A stretch of 64,000 nucleotides of DNA, taken from assembly GCA_000310025.1 (NCBI GenBank), contig FN649737.1, forward strand, positions 2,587,133 through 2,651,132, read 5' to 3'. The notes below the pieces were generated by a model. That model saw only the letters and a program-made list of their open reading frames with translations, made no database searches and had not been told where the DNA came from. Position numbers and translations under genes: made by a program. How positions within the stretch are numbered: position 1 is the first letter of the stretch; each line of letters begins with the position of its first letter. Below, in pieces: positions 36,001 to 44,105 of the stretch. This stretch comes from Ectocarpus siliculosus (Eukaryota > Sar > Phaeophyceae > Ectocarpales > Ectocarpaceae).

Positions 36001-36859
36001 GGATTTCTTTTGCTGTAGCTCGTACATGTCGAGCCTTCCTTTGTATTGTTCTTTCGCTGCCAACGTATGGATGAGTTGTTTGTCCATATCGTCTCTCGCA
36101 CGTACCGCCCGCCCATTGTCGCAGCGAGTGTTCCGTGGATTCCGCGGTAGGGTCTTCGCCCAGCGCTGGGCCTTCAAGCGCGCGGAGATAGAGGCTCTTA
36201 AGTCTGTCTTACACGAGGCTGCCGTGAACATCCAGAGGGCCTACCGTGGACATCTCGGCCGCGTGGAAGCAACGGAGGTGACGACCAAACCTTCGTTGCG
36301 AGGAGGAATCCAGTGTGGGATATTTCATACCCACGTCCTGTGTTTCATGATCATTCTCGGCTTGGTGTGCACTAGACGTGTATCACCCAAATCTTCCTCT
36401 CTTCTGTCTATAACGGGATTGACTCCATTGTAAGGAACGTTTCGCACCCCACGGCCTTGCTCGAAACCGTCGCTATTTATTGTCAAACCTACCGAGGAAC
36501 CACAATATTGCGCCATAGTCAACTGAGAACAGAAATCTCCGTAAATGGCAGTATCTGATCCCCCAACTACGCAGTGTACAGAAAGTGTCGATATCACGCT
36601 TGGTGCTTTCCGCTTCCACGGAGTACTTTGGCCGCAAACAATCAATTTGCACCACAACAATGTCGATTCGTGCAACCTCAAGGTGCGCATGGAGTTGGCG
36701 GAGTACATCGCGGATATCCGAGTGAAGGAGGCAGAGAGCGACATCGATGATTTCTGGAAGACGCACAAGCTCAAGGCAACCAAGGACGAAGTCAAGAAGA
36801 AGCTACTCAACACAGTGGGCCAGCCCCTGCTGGCCCTGCGCAGGAGGAAGCTGCAGTAG
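1..36859 (+). CDS. Giant multi-exon coiled-coil / IQ-motif protein with N-terminal hydrolase-like domain (5' partial)
   Basis: About 40 exons chain in one consistent reading phase from the left edge to a TAG stop at 36857-36859, giving about 10.1 kb of coding sequence and about 3,370 residues in view. The true start lies to the left. Order of parts: alpha/beta-hydrolase-like domain (1-3045), low-complexity linker and coiled coil (3348-7608), beta-rich part (8941-11571), charged helices with recurring W..LD..P.LY motifs (12153-34854), then two IQ motifs (35532-36277) and a helical tail. IQ motifs bind calmodulin or centrin-type light chains, so a cytoskeletal or ciliary scaffold is possible, but that is inference; I do not recognise the family by name. 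The 5' border of the exon ending at 10043 is not resolved; a small exon may be missing between 9177 and 9650. Antisense open frames over these exons are shadows. Confidence 0.8.
3348..7608 (+). other. Exons 5-7: acidic/low-complexity linker and long coiled coil, first two W..LD..P.LY motifs
   Basis: Exons are 3348-4124, 4424-5035 and 5451-7608, in phases 0, 0 and 0 to 1. The first is rich in Gly, Ser and Ala and ends in a helical part containing FQEARDYLEEWREFS. The second is a charged helix (ARRRLEVVREQL). The 2.16-kb exon begins with coiled coil (ELVKMLEAEGRTLQTAADEA). It then contains EKRWVALDAVVNPQLYHH (about 5830-5883) with a downstream DREDILRVLSLPP segment, and EEAIWCVLDRKLRPQLYRD (about 6330-6386). 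The rest is Glu/Arg/Ser-rich and probably disordered. The donor at 7608 (GATG|GTATGC) was chosen because it is the phase needed by the next exon at 8941; the frame stays open to 7667, so another donor is possible. Confidence 0.7.
8080..8880. mobile_element. Non-autonomous inverted-repeat element with TATCACACCC repeats, in an intron
   Basis: The ends form imperfect terminal inverted repeats of about 40 bp. The left end (about 8085-8125) contains ATACCGTAGACGACACAAG then ATAACACACCC; the right end (about 8830-8875) is its reverse complement with GTGTGTTACCTGGTGTCGTC. The inside is built of short direct and inverted units (TATCACACCC, TATCACCGGGG, GATAACACACC) and holds no coding frame. It lies in the intron between the exons ending at 7608 and starting at 8941. 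A MITE-like DNA transposon relic is the best fit; the superfamily is unknown. Confidence 0.6.
8941..13630 (+). other. Exons 8-15: beta-rich segment followed by short helical exons
   Basis: Exons are 8941-9176, about 9650-10043, 10360-10506, 10946-11005, 11416-11571, 12153-12229, 13198-13237 and 13538-13630. From 9650 to 11005 the translation alternates hydrophobic residues as beta strands do (SGSYLVAVNHDGCDALYFVG; VVVGIAVTVVFQGNF; VGFAPYSLQSLN), which suggests one or more beta-sandwich domains of unknown type. Helical sequence follows (MEEIEVLK, DVSKLSRWKQRIVRELLEEA). The 40-nt exon 13198-13237 is supported by phase: it bridges an AG overhang to phase 0 (RCDVEVNEVKREIQ). The left border of the second exon is unresolved because it needs a phase-2 predecessor that I could not place. 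Confidence 0.65.
12310..12728 (-). mobile_element. CCCATGGG-rich inverted-repeat element, copy 1 (reverse)
   Basis: This is a reverse-orientation copy of the element at 25169-25550. It contains several CCCATGGG palindromes, three AAGTTCTAGGTTGAWRTGCC units, a CCTAACCCCAA stretch and ACGATACGTGCTAGGTTGG. Its right end (TTTGGCTAGACGTGGGAGATTG) is a shortened form of the terminal repeat. It sits in the intron 12230-13197 of the giant gene. No coding capacity is seen. Confidence 0.65.
14107..16783 (+). mobile_element. Left arm of a large inverted repeat; retroelement-like Ser/Ala/Pro-rich frames, with insertion
   Basis: This arm matches the reverse complement of 17193-18508 almost base for base at its two ends. 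Its frames include 14220-14640 (MSQRRDGSEGSESASPASS), 16094-16471 (PSVALGNVPIPRDELRV) and 16488-16838 (MLARDNRRQARNARALASAN). They are Ser/Ala/Pro-rich with an Arg-rich helical end, as in some gag-like proteins, but no reverse transcriptase, zinc knuckle or protease is seen. Compared with the right arm it carries about 1.34 kb of extra sequence (about 14636-15973), which includes a CTGCTCCGGTGCCG minisatellite. Function and class remain unassigned. Confidence 0.5.
15345..15435. repeat. GC-rich minisatellite (CTGCTCCGGTGCCG units)
   Basis: Short imperfect copies of GCTGCTCCGGTGCC and GCTGCTTCGGCGCC repeat in tandem. They lie within the insertion of the left inverted arm. The open frames reported on both strands through it are low-complexity artefacts. 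Confidence 0.7.
17193..18508 (-). mobile_element. Right arm of the large inverted repeat (shorter copy)
   Basis: The minus strand repeats the left arm: frames 18403-17999 (MSQCRDGSEGSESASPASS) and 17476-17177 (MLARDNRRQARNARALASAN) correspond to 14220 onward and 16488 onward with few substitutions. The joint TTTCTGGTGATCATGTGGTGG is uninterrupted here, so the extra 1.34 kb in the left arm is probably an insertion or this arm has a deletion. The minus-strand reading continues through the 409-bp spacer (17192-16784) as LLDYLGARWHTFPREMQALL, so this copy extends further than the left one. Confidence 0.5.
18920..19005. repeat. Short tandem repeat GGCGACAGGCTGTCTTGTGT
   Basis: Three to four copies of a unit of about 21-30 bp, CGGCGACAGGCTGTCYTGTG, follow one another. 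The unit contains the palindrome GACAGGCTGTC, so single strands could fold. Confidence 0.7.
19260..20300 (+). repeat. Diverged tandem repeats of about 190 bp interrupted by a CCCATGGG element
   Basis: Recurring landmarks mark the units: GGTTTCRGCY, GGACAGCCGGTGGCCGTGGG / GCGACGGCCGGGGGCGTGGG, and GTGTCGTAAATATGGGCTTA (or close variants) near 19935, 20112 and 20292. The block 19390-19860 of CCCATGGG-rich sequence splits the first and second units. No coding frame is convincing. Confidence 0.45.
19390..19865 (+). mobile_element. CCCATGGG-rich inverted-repeat element, copy 2
   Basis: It opens with CAATCTCCCACACTATTGAC then AGTTTTGCTAAACC, the same terminal repeat as at 25169. It continues with CCCATGGGC palindromes, CACATCAACCTAGAACTTGG units, a telomere-like GGGTTAGATTTAGGG and GCTATGGTGCACGTTCCAAA. 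The interior matches copy 3 over most of its length, but the right terminal repeat is not clear, so this copy may be truncated. It is inside the 7.8-kb intron. Confidence 0.6.
20530..21290 (+). repeat. Tandem repeat of about 185 bp, two good copies and decayed ones
   Basis: Two copies begin AGGGTTTGACCTGTGGAGCA (about 20536) and AGAGTTTGACCTGGTGGAGC (about 20721). They share CAGATATG..., TTGAGCCACCGAGCCC, GATTGGGGYGCCCGATGGCT and GCCGTKCCAACAC. Two further blocks (about 20941 and 21107) share GAGATGCTGCGRARCCCC and CATRTCTCTGCA, so the array continues in degraded form. It lies just before the acceptor at 21430. Confidence 0.65.
23880..24045 (+). repeat. Dispersed repeat, copy A (matches 58795-58935 on the other strand)
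   Basis: AGGCGTGATGCAAGATGAAR at the left, AATCAGCTGCCA in the middle and GAAGAGCCCAGCGAA followed by ATCCAAAAAGAAAA at the right are shared with the reverse complement of the SART3-like gene intron near 58800-58935. It lies in the intron 23244-24975 of the giant gene. Confidence 0.6.
25169..25550 (+). mobile_element. CCCATGGG-rich inverted-repeat element, copy 3 (best-preserved ends)
   Basis: The left terminus AATCTCCCACACTACTGACA then GTTTTGCTAAACC is matched by the reverse complement of the right terminus GTTTGGGAAAACTGTAGAGA then GTGTGGGAGA. Similarity reaches outward to GAAATT on each side, giving ends of about 30-45 bp. The inside has tandem GGGCGGCCCAT palindromes, GCATATCAGCCTAGAACTTA and a TTAGGGTTAGCGTTAGGG stretch. 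At about 380 bp with no coding capacity it fits a MITE. No clear target-site duplication was found. Confidence 0.7.
25611..25921 (+). pseudogene. Tyrosine recombinase C-terminal fragment, frameshifted
   Basis: The frame opens after a stop at 25608 and reads RGHLFPTVAAEGERG, then MTGFLQNHLRVAELPTQFAM and HSFRVGGSLSKSLAG. The HSFR is the H-x-x-R box of tyrosine recombinases. After one missing base at about 25834-25835 the next frame gives IMQIGGWKTESVARHYIGAT, with the GW and the nucleophile tyrosine (codon 25880-25882), then stops at 25919-25921. The N-terminal half and the first catalytic arginine are absent. It lies 60 bp from the CCCATGGG element and could derive from a DIRS, Crypton or other tyrosine-recombinase element. 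Confidence 0.65.
29149..34854 (+). other. Exons 27-37: helical and serine/glycine-rich region with a short Cys-rich exon
   Basis: Exons are 29149-29238, 29659-29820, 30310-30612, 30908-31024, 31797-31924, 32463-32607, 32840-32893, 33070-33290, 33818-33953, 34418-34489 and 34726-34854. All junctions are AG/GT and phase-consistent. The first is strongly helical (HYAKELERDIASQLREQILE). 29659-29820 has an acidic patch (SVSDSSDDDAENWETE). 30310-30612 is Ser/Gly/Arg-rich and likely disordered. 30908-31024 has four cysteines in WEGCRACLTIPCRWSSCVD; metal binding is conceivable but not shown. 32463-32607 (ELDRQLHLAAVDKELHDAYV) is coiled coil, and 33070-33290 carries a CLLC pair. No enzymatic motif is seen. 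Confidence 0.7.
35180..35225 (+). repeat. (GGGA)n microsatellite
   Basis: About ten tandem GGGA units follow AGAGAGAGGGAG, in the intron between 34854 and 35532. Confidence 0.9.
35532..36859 (+). other. Exons 38-40: two IQ motifs and C-terminal helical tail
   Basis: Exons are 35532-35708, 36125-36277 and 36683-36859. The first is basic coiled coil (KARERAAAQKKFLDRARKAE) and ends in SRNIQ. The second begins RVFRGFRGRVFAQRW, so the first IQ motif (IQRVFRGFRGRVF) is split exactly by an intron. A second, complete IQ motif follows as NIQRAYRGHLGRVEA (about 36225-36269). IQ motifs bind calmodulin-family proteins. The last exon encodes VRMELAEYIADIRVKEAESD and a Lys-rich helix, stopping at TAG 36857-36859. 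An antisense frame at 36325-36870 is a shadow. Confidence 0.8.
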
Positions 36860-37446
36860 GTTCGGCTCATTTGTGTGTCGTGCTGAACTCTACTTCACAA
36901 CGGGCTGATACGGGCACAGCTCAAGGAAGCGATCGCGCCACGTTCGGCGGGCGGGCTCCACGTAACCAGAATGAAAATCTGAGATCTCTGTTTTGCCGAC
37001 TCCTGCCGATATGTGGTCTTTTGGATCAACTGATTGAAAATTTACAAAAGGACGTCGTCTGTCAGCGTTCCCACAATGTATGCAGCCTCTCGCTGTTTCA
37101 TCTCACCACCAAGAAGCTGAAACCCGCGTACAGTAGCTTATGGCCGTAATCTTCACCAGGGCAACGACAAGTACACTGCAGGGGAGTTAAAAAACACTGA
37201 TACCAGCCTTGGCCATCCTCGCAGCTGTAACAAAGTAATATCGAAACCCCTTACGGTAGTTGTGCGAAGCGCAGCCACGCGTCTTTACAGGATTGACTAT
37301 ATATTCGCTGTGAAGGCCTCCGTAGGCTGAAGTGCCACGATTTCGCGTCTATCTCTCCATTTGCCAACCGCGACGTTGTCAACACGAGATTATAGTGGTC
37401 GCCAGTCGGCATGCGTCGCAAAAGGACCCGATATCGCGGCAAACTT

Positions 37447-37531
<85 letters not shown>

Positions 37532-38905
37532 GAGAGATAGAACACTAAGCCAACTGAAAACAATTGAAACGACATGATCTTCCAGGAAGGCATATTTGAC
37601 GTCGGGCGGCGCGATGACATCAGTTCATGCCGAGAGCTGTTGGATGAAAAGAGAAACGACGTGGGCACCGTAGCGCAACGTCGTCGATCCTAGAGGTCAT
37701 TGAGGTACAACGTGTGCCGACAGTACGCTGACAGAGATACACTATTGCAAGAACGGCGCTGAGCAAGTTGTACGGTTTTTCGGCTGCATCATCGCCGTCC
37801 TTCGGATATTCCGCACATAATTCGTCGATGCACAGCAAGAGACCATCAAGGTCTCCATGGAGGTCCCAAAGAACTGATTGTGGTTGTATCCGGATCTCCA
37901 TCTTGTCGGTGCTCTCTACATCAGACTGATAGTTTCTTCGATGATTGTCCGCCTATAGATGCTTACCGCTCTTTTATTACCGTGGTTGTAAGGATGGAAC
38001 AAGAAATATCGATGCGCATAGGGGTTGGTTGTGTGCGAATCTTCATCTCGTCTTTGTCTGTGCTCTTTACACCACAACGCAACGAGTATCGTCGACGTTG
38101 CGTGCCTGAAGCTAAAGTAGTGAAGGCTCCATCCAAATGGATAACCCGCCGCCCCAGTAGGTGGCTGTGTGGCAGTACACTCTTGCTTGTGTGAAGTGCT
38201 GAAGTGACAACCAGCGATACGCACGTGTAATTCCTTCCTTATTCATAAAAGTCAAACACCAATCAAACAAAGCTACACGAAATAAGGCAGAAACGAAAAA
38301 GCAAAGACGCAATGATACCAAAGACAGCACACATACCTTGGCAGCAGTCAACAAGGTCTGCTCACGCAATCCACAAGCCACAGGGCTTGCTGAAGTATCA
38401 GGCACAACAAAAAAAAGTACCAAAACGAAGTAAAAGTGCGACCTAACCTGCACCAAGGTGCCAGCGTGTCATCTACCAACAACTCGATGACCACGACACC
38501 AAGCTACATGGAGTTTGGAAAAGACACTGAACACGAATCAACGCCATTTGTCGACAATAGTAGGAGAAGCGAGATTCATTCCTCCAGAATCACTCTACAA
38601 CAATACATTGGAGAAGTGACATTCATTTCTCCGACGTTCATTCAGCGATCGCGAGAAGTGAAATTCCACAAATTCATTCTGCGAGAGGGCCACCGACCAA
38701 CATGCTGAGATTCCAAGCGGCCCGCCATCTGGAACCATGAAACACCTTGAACCCCCGGGCCAACATTGACAGGTAGGATAGCCACTTTGCGCGGCTCATT
38801 TGCAGCAGTCTACTGTATGGGGTTATAGGAATTCCATACATAAACATGCAACAGTACAACCAATATTCTCTTCATTCTATTGCCTTCCGTAAGGCATTCT
38901 AAAAC
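36860..38905. other. Stretch without a recognised gene, with a (GA)n tract
   Basis: This follows the stop of the giant gene and presumably starts with its 3' untranslated region. A minus-strand frame at 37901-37620 (LLLCIDELCAEYPKDGDDAA) looks slightly protein-like but has no supporting neighbour exon. 38540-38710 shares short blocks (GACAATAKTAGGAGAAG, ATTCATTTCTCCGA) with 40520-40660, marking another dispersed repeat. Confidence 0.5.
37446..37525 (+). repeat. (GA)n microsatellite
   Basis: About 75 bp of near-perfect GA dinucleotides end in GAGCGAGCGAGCGAGAGAGA. Confidence 0.95.
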
Positions 38906-38911
38906 CTTCCT

Positions 38912-39110
38912 CCCCGGTGTTTTGCCATCGGGGTTGGGTTTTGGCCGCTTGGCAACGACGTTGTACAACATGCCGCCCCCCCCGGTGTTTGCCATCGGGG
39001 TTGGGTTTTCGTCGCTTGGCAAAGACGTTGTAAAACAAGCCCCCCCCCGGTGTTTGCCATCGGGATTGGGTTTTCGTCGCTTGGCAACGACGTTGTAAAA
39101 CAAGCCAATT
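38912..39110 (+). repeat. Three tandem units of about 66 bp ending in homopolymer C
   Basis: Each unit reads CGGTGTTTGCCATCGGGRTTGGGTTTT, then GCTTGGCAAMGACGTTGTA, with poly-C runs between units. The last unit continues into the long inverted repeat described next. Confidence 0.8.
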
Positions 39111-39419
39111 CACTTCGTGAACTCGGCAACCACGTTACCGTTTTTTTTTCCTCGTTTTTTTTTTTTGCGGTACCCATAGTGGTGGTCGAGTAGATCATGT
39201 TGTGCGGGGTCGATAACTCTCACTCCGCGCAACGGGGGATGATCGCACCACGTTGTATTAAAATGGTCAAGCGTCCTCGAGGCAGTTACACAGCGCTTAC
39301 AACTGTCTCTGGAAATGAAAGCACCAGAAAATAAATTAAGTCATACGCCGCTGTCATCCGTACGCAAGGAAGTAAGCAGAAGATGCCGAACACCCTTAGC
39401 AGGATGCAGCTCACCCTTC

Positions 39420-39534
39420 GTGCGACTCGTCGAATACCTCACGGCGCTTCGCGCTTGGTGATGTGAGAGCCTGGTCCGGTGAGAACCCGGCGTGCTCCGT
39501 CCCGGCTTTGTAGGGATGCGAGGTCAATGTACGT
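39420..39534 (-). repeat. Fragment of the GTACTCATTGTCGTGCATG MITE family (reverse)
   Basis: The reverse complement of TACAAAGCCGGGACGGAGCA, CGCCGGGTTCTCACYGGACC and AGCGCGAAGCGCCGTGA is shared with 40255-40375 and 63155-63245. It runs into the gap. Confidence 0.7.
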
Positions 39535-39643
39535 NNNNNNNNNNNNNNNNNNNNNNNNNNNNNNNNNNNNNNNNNNNNNNNNNNNNNNNNNNNNNNNNNN
39601 NNNNNNNNNNNNNNNNNNNNNNNNNNNNNNNNNNNNNNNNNNN
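39535..39643. other. Assembly gap (109 N)
   Basis: 109 unread bases. They are flanked by direct copies of the same 300-bp sequence, so the gap size and the local order are uncertain. Confidence 1.
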
Positions 39644-40217
39644 CAACAAGGCGATGACTTCTTGAGCTTCGCAACCAGCAACCAGGTCACCGCTTTTTTT
39701 TTGCCTTTGTTTTTTTGCGGTAACAATGAATTGTGGTCGAGTAGACTATGTTGTGCGCGGTCGAGAATCCTTACTCCGCGCAAGGGGGGTAATCGCATGT
39801 TGTGTTAATTTTGTCATGCACCCTCGAGGTAGTTACACAGCACTTACCACTGTCTCTGGAAGTGAAATCACCAGAAAATATATTTAGTCATACGCAGCTG
39901 TCATTCGTACGCAAGTAAAAGCAAGCACAAGATGCCGAACACCCTTAGCACGATGCAGACAGTTCAATGCACTGTGAAACTGCCTCGAGGGTGCTTGGCC
40001 AATTTGTCACAACGTGATGCAATCATCCCCTCTTCCGCGGAGGGAGATTTCTCAATCCCGCACAAGACTCGACCACCATTAATTTTGGCTACCGCAAGAA
40101 AACACCAAAGGAAAATAAAAAATGCGGTAACAACCTGGTTGCCGAGCTCACGAAGTGATTCGCTTGCTTGACAACGTCGTTGCCAAGTGACGACACCCAA
40201 CCCCGATGTCAACCACC

Positions 40218-40423
40218 GGGGGGGGGTACTCATTGTCGTGCATGACGTACACACATTGACCTCGCATCCCTACAAAGCCGGGACGGAGCACGCCGGGTTC
40301 TCACTGGACCAGGCTTTCGCATCACCTAGCGCGAAGCGCCGTGATGCATTCGGCGGCCTTATAGGGATGAGGTCAATGGTCTAACGACTACGGCATGCAC
40401 GACAATGAGTACACGCCCCCCCC
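40218..40423 (+). mobile_element. Intact MITE of about 206 bp with GTACTCATTGTCGTGCATG ends
   Basis: The left end GGGGGGTACTCATTGTCGTG then CATG is matched by the right end CATGCACGACAATGAGTACA then CGCCCCCCC in reverse complement. The inside is TTGACCTCGCATCCCTACAA, AGCCGGGACGGAGCACGCCG and GCGCGAAGCGCCGTGA, found again at 39420-39534 (reverse) and 63111-63262. There is no coding capacity. Confidence 0.75.
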
Positions 40424-43400
40424 GCCAACCCCACCCCCTCACGACCAGGATTGACGCGTAGCCTGGGGGTGTTCCACAATTTCTACATGGAGACCTCGTG
40501 GAGATTCCTCTGTTCAGAAGTATTTCGACAATATTAGGAGAAGTTGTATTCATTTCTCCGAAATTCATTGAGCGAGGGGGGCGGAAAGCCCCACCGACCA
40601 ACTTGATATTCATACATTCCGACATAATTCCTACCATGATACGAGGAGAGGATAGATTCATCTTCCGAGAAGGTGGGGGAGATTCATTTTAACCGAATTG
40701 GTTCCAGGAAGATGGCGAAGTGGTAAAGACGAGGAAACACATTGTCGCAAACTTCTTGTGTCCACTACTGCTCGCGGACGGGGATGAAGTTTGCGAGGGG
40801 GTATGGCGGGTGCCTATGGAGGCATACTCAAGATATCGCGAAACTTGCGACGTAGATCGACATCGGTCTGTTGATTAGTGCGAAACTGACCATGAGGTTC
40901 GAATCTTCCAAAAAGAGCAATGAGGGCATGAAGGCAGCGAACCCGTGAAGGCGAGAGAGAAACAGAGCGCGCATGGTGGCACATGGCACTTGTGGCATAC
41001 GATATTGCACGCGAAGTCGATCTAACTTGGGGACGGGTTAAGATTTGGGATGCCCTATCGAGGCAGATCGGCTTTTTAGACACGGTTGGGGAATCGGAAT
41101 AAGAGGATGACCAACAAAGAATTGAGGTCGGAGAGACTGGAACTTACAGCGTCAGAAAATACCGACCATCTCCGACCAGCACGGTTGCCCGAGGCAAGCT
41201 GTGTTGCCAGGGTGAAACAATTTATCCCGATCGGAGGGGCAGGTGCGGTGGGTATTTCCCAACATGCATGCCGACGTTGTCCCCTCAATCTCTTGGGCGT
41301 GCTTCCGCTTCCTTCCCCGAGGCCATGCCTACCATGATGCATATGTCATAACGGCATCGACTACTTTTCGAACGAGTGCTCAATGTTGCACCCTTTACGG
41401 CGCCCAACGCACTCTGTGAGTTTAGGCCGTATTCGACTTCGTTGCGTCACACGCGTGATTCGAGGTCCTAACGCGAGAGGTTTCCCTCCCGTTTTTCACA
41501 ATTTTCCAACCGGAAGTTTCAATCAAAGGGATTCACTACTTTTTCTTCAAGAGAGTGAAGTATAGTGATTCACCAACGGGGGCCCTGGGTCCTGGGTGAT
41601 GTATTGCATGCAAATTGATTCCAATGCCACAGGAAGGCCGTGTTCTGAAGTGAAAATATTTTCAGTGTATGCTTTTTTCACGGCTTCACGTTCACTAACA
41701 TGTATCCAGCCCACCTTTCCGCGTTGACTCCAAGGAAGATACGGGGAGGGGGTGGCACTTCACCCCACTCCAATATTTTCTGGAATAGATATTCCAACCG
41801 TCACGGGTGCGAATCCTGTGGGAAACGCCAAACGGAATATACTACAGGGGGAAACATATCGAAGAAAACACCCAGAAAAATCTCCTGCGCCTCGAAATCA
41901 ATTAGAGCCAGTCATGTTGAATCGGATATATATGCACACAGCAGCATAAATATTCCACCGAAAATATTTATTGTTACAAAATACAGACCCTAAAAGTCGT
42001 GTTGTTGGTTACGCAAGGTAGAGATGAAACGTACGCTCTGTCCCAAAAAAAACAACTGTGGTTCTTCGCGAACCACGGCAACAGACGGCCAAGGAAACAA
42101 ATCAGCCCCAAGGGAATGGAGTTGAAGCTTTCTCAGGTTTTCACAGCATCCATCCGTCGTACGCCGAACAACGGGGCGTGCACAGGAAAATCCCAAAAAA
42201 CTTCAAGCGAAGAAATATGAAGAACTCCCATGGCGGTCGTTGCGTTACCAGTACAATACATCGAGAATAGGTCTCGTACGAGGGAAGTTCACAATGCATT
42301 TACACATCTCAATGTACATGAGAATATTTGAATCAAAACCTTCACTGCAGCAAAAAGTGTGTCTTTGCCACATGGTTTGCACCCGGCAAAACTTTGTTGA
42401 TACCTATTCCCCCACTGTGCGTACCCTATAACCCTAACCCCTAACTTCGACCTACTATTATTACATCTTTCTAACACGTCTCCAGGACAGTCTGTATTGT
42501 GTACTACACCCGTGACCTTCGCACGACCTACCAATATCTGACTTGACAATTCTTGGGAAGCACGGGCGACCGATGTACCATGCAAGCCACCACTGTTTGG
42601 CACTTCGCGCGAGATGGTGTCTGTCCATGGTGGTAATGGCTCTCAGTCTGTACCCACACTTCACCAGAGAACAGTTTGTCTCAAAAAGCAAACCCTTCTA
42701 ACTTTTTCAACTGCGCACGAAGAGAGAAAGGTAAGGTGGACTTCCTACGAGACTACTGGCACGCTACAATGAGATTTTGTGGCACCTGGAGAATGGATAC
42801 GACAGAATTACCAACGCATCGGAAAAGCAAAAAACGCACGTACTTTGGGTTCAGAATATAGACTATTCTTGAGTATTGAACCAGGGTGTGTCAGAGGCGG
42901 GGGGCCGTGCCCTTGATTTAGTCGTCAATGCTTCCGTCCTTGTGGCACATATCGATGATGATGGTGGTCATGCGGAACGCTCTCACGCTCTCCAAAACGA
43001 CGCCGACGGGATGGAATAGTCGTCGGCCTGCATGCGTTGAGGAAGGCCAGAACGTACGTACGTGCACAAACACAGCAAAGAAGGGGAGCGTTTCAATATA
43101 CTCTGGACAACCTCTTCTCAAACGGGATCACGCGCGTAGAGAGGGTGATATCCGCCAAGATGTCGGGGCGGCATTTTTCGAATGCTCTTATGAGGGCACA
43201 CAGCCCAACAAATTTGTCCCCGACAGCGATGGGGGGGGGGGTGCGAAAAAGCGAAAAAATCCATCATGAAGAAAAAGATGTTCTGGGTGACCCAAAATCT
43301 TCGCTTCTCGTTGGTGGAGGCAAGGCAACTCGGTACGCAGATCACCCGACGAGGGTAAACACGAGTGCAACGTGCACCGTCGGGTAGGTACTCTGAAACA

Positions 43401-44105
43401 CGTTGCCGCGGTATCCTGTAGTCAATCATCTGCCTGGCGGAACTCAAGTTTCAACCTCCTCGATCGGATCGTTACAGCGACCATTTACCTTTGAAGCATC
43501 CACGATAAAGCCACCGTCCGCAAGAGATGCGACGGTAATCCTTGAGAGCTCCATGCTTCCCTGAAGAAAAACGGCGTGGCCGGGCAATTGAGGATTCTAC
43601 ACGTGCATGTCGTATGAAAGACAAAACAAGCTGCAGGGGGTGTAGAAGCCGCGCGTTTTTCTGTGCCGTGAAGGGTTTGACAAGGAATGCTATCCCATCA
43701 GCTGTCACGAAAGCAATGCAGCTCCACATACATACAACCAGGGTCGTACAGTACAGTTCTGGTCGAGAGGTGCGATGATTGCCTACCGTCCGTCCGTCCG
43801 GTTGCGCCTGATCTCAGGGCGAGGCGATTGTTGCACTGTTGTTGACCCTTAAACAAGAGAAGGCAGGCAAAACTTTCGCGCAGACGCTTCTCTGACCTAA
43901 GGAACCCACACGTATTCTCATGGGGCGGTTCCACCTATCTGTCTTCTTCACACGGTCATTTTCAGCCTCGATACCAGCGCCATCATCGAAAATGTTTGCC
44001 GCTTTCGCTCTTGGAAGAAATTCTTGCCGTGAAGCTGGCGAGGATTGAAATGCCCGAATCTCAATCACATGCCTACAGTGCGCAAACTCGCGATGCCACC
44101 CCCAC
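40424..44105. other. Stretch without a recognised gene
   Basis: Frames at 41086-41337 (+) and 41083-40814 (-) are modest in length, overlap antisense frames and show no known motif. A run of G near 43233 and telomere-like AACCCTAACCCCTAAC at 42428-42444 are the only low-complexity spots. The last exon of the metallopeptidase gene should lie on the minus strand within 43480-44105, but I could not place it. Confidence 0.4.

Larger units (their letters stand above)
39040..40225. mobile_element. Foldback-type element: 250-bp inverted ends with an internal direct copy, containing the gap
   Basis: 39040-39290 is repeated in reverse at 39965-40222; shared blocks are CGGTG..ATCGGGRTTGGGT, CTTGGCAACGACGTTG, CACTTCGTGARCTCGGCAAC, GGTGGTCGAGT and CACGTTGT..CCTCGAGGCAGTTWCACAG. 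A direct copy of about 300 bp (39115-39415 against 39655-39965) lies inside, on both sides of the unread stretch; both copies end GATGCCGAACACCCTTAGCA. No transposase is seen, and the unread bases hide part of the middle. The nested copies may have caused the assembly break. Confidence 0.55.

Noticed and set aside
37620-37901. Minus-strand frame LLLCIDELCAEYPKDG as a possible exon
   Set aside because: Slightly protein-like but isolated, without a matching splice partner or known domain.
38912-39110. CRISPR-like array
   Set aside because: The three 66-bp units are plain tandem repeats without unique spacers, in a nuclear eukaryotic setting.
40814-41342. Overlapping frames on both strands as possible transposon genes
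   Set aside because: No transposase, integrase or reverse-transcriptase motif and no flanking repeats.
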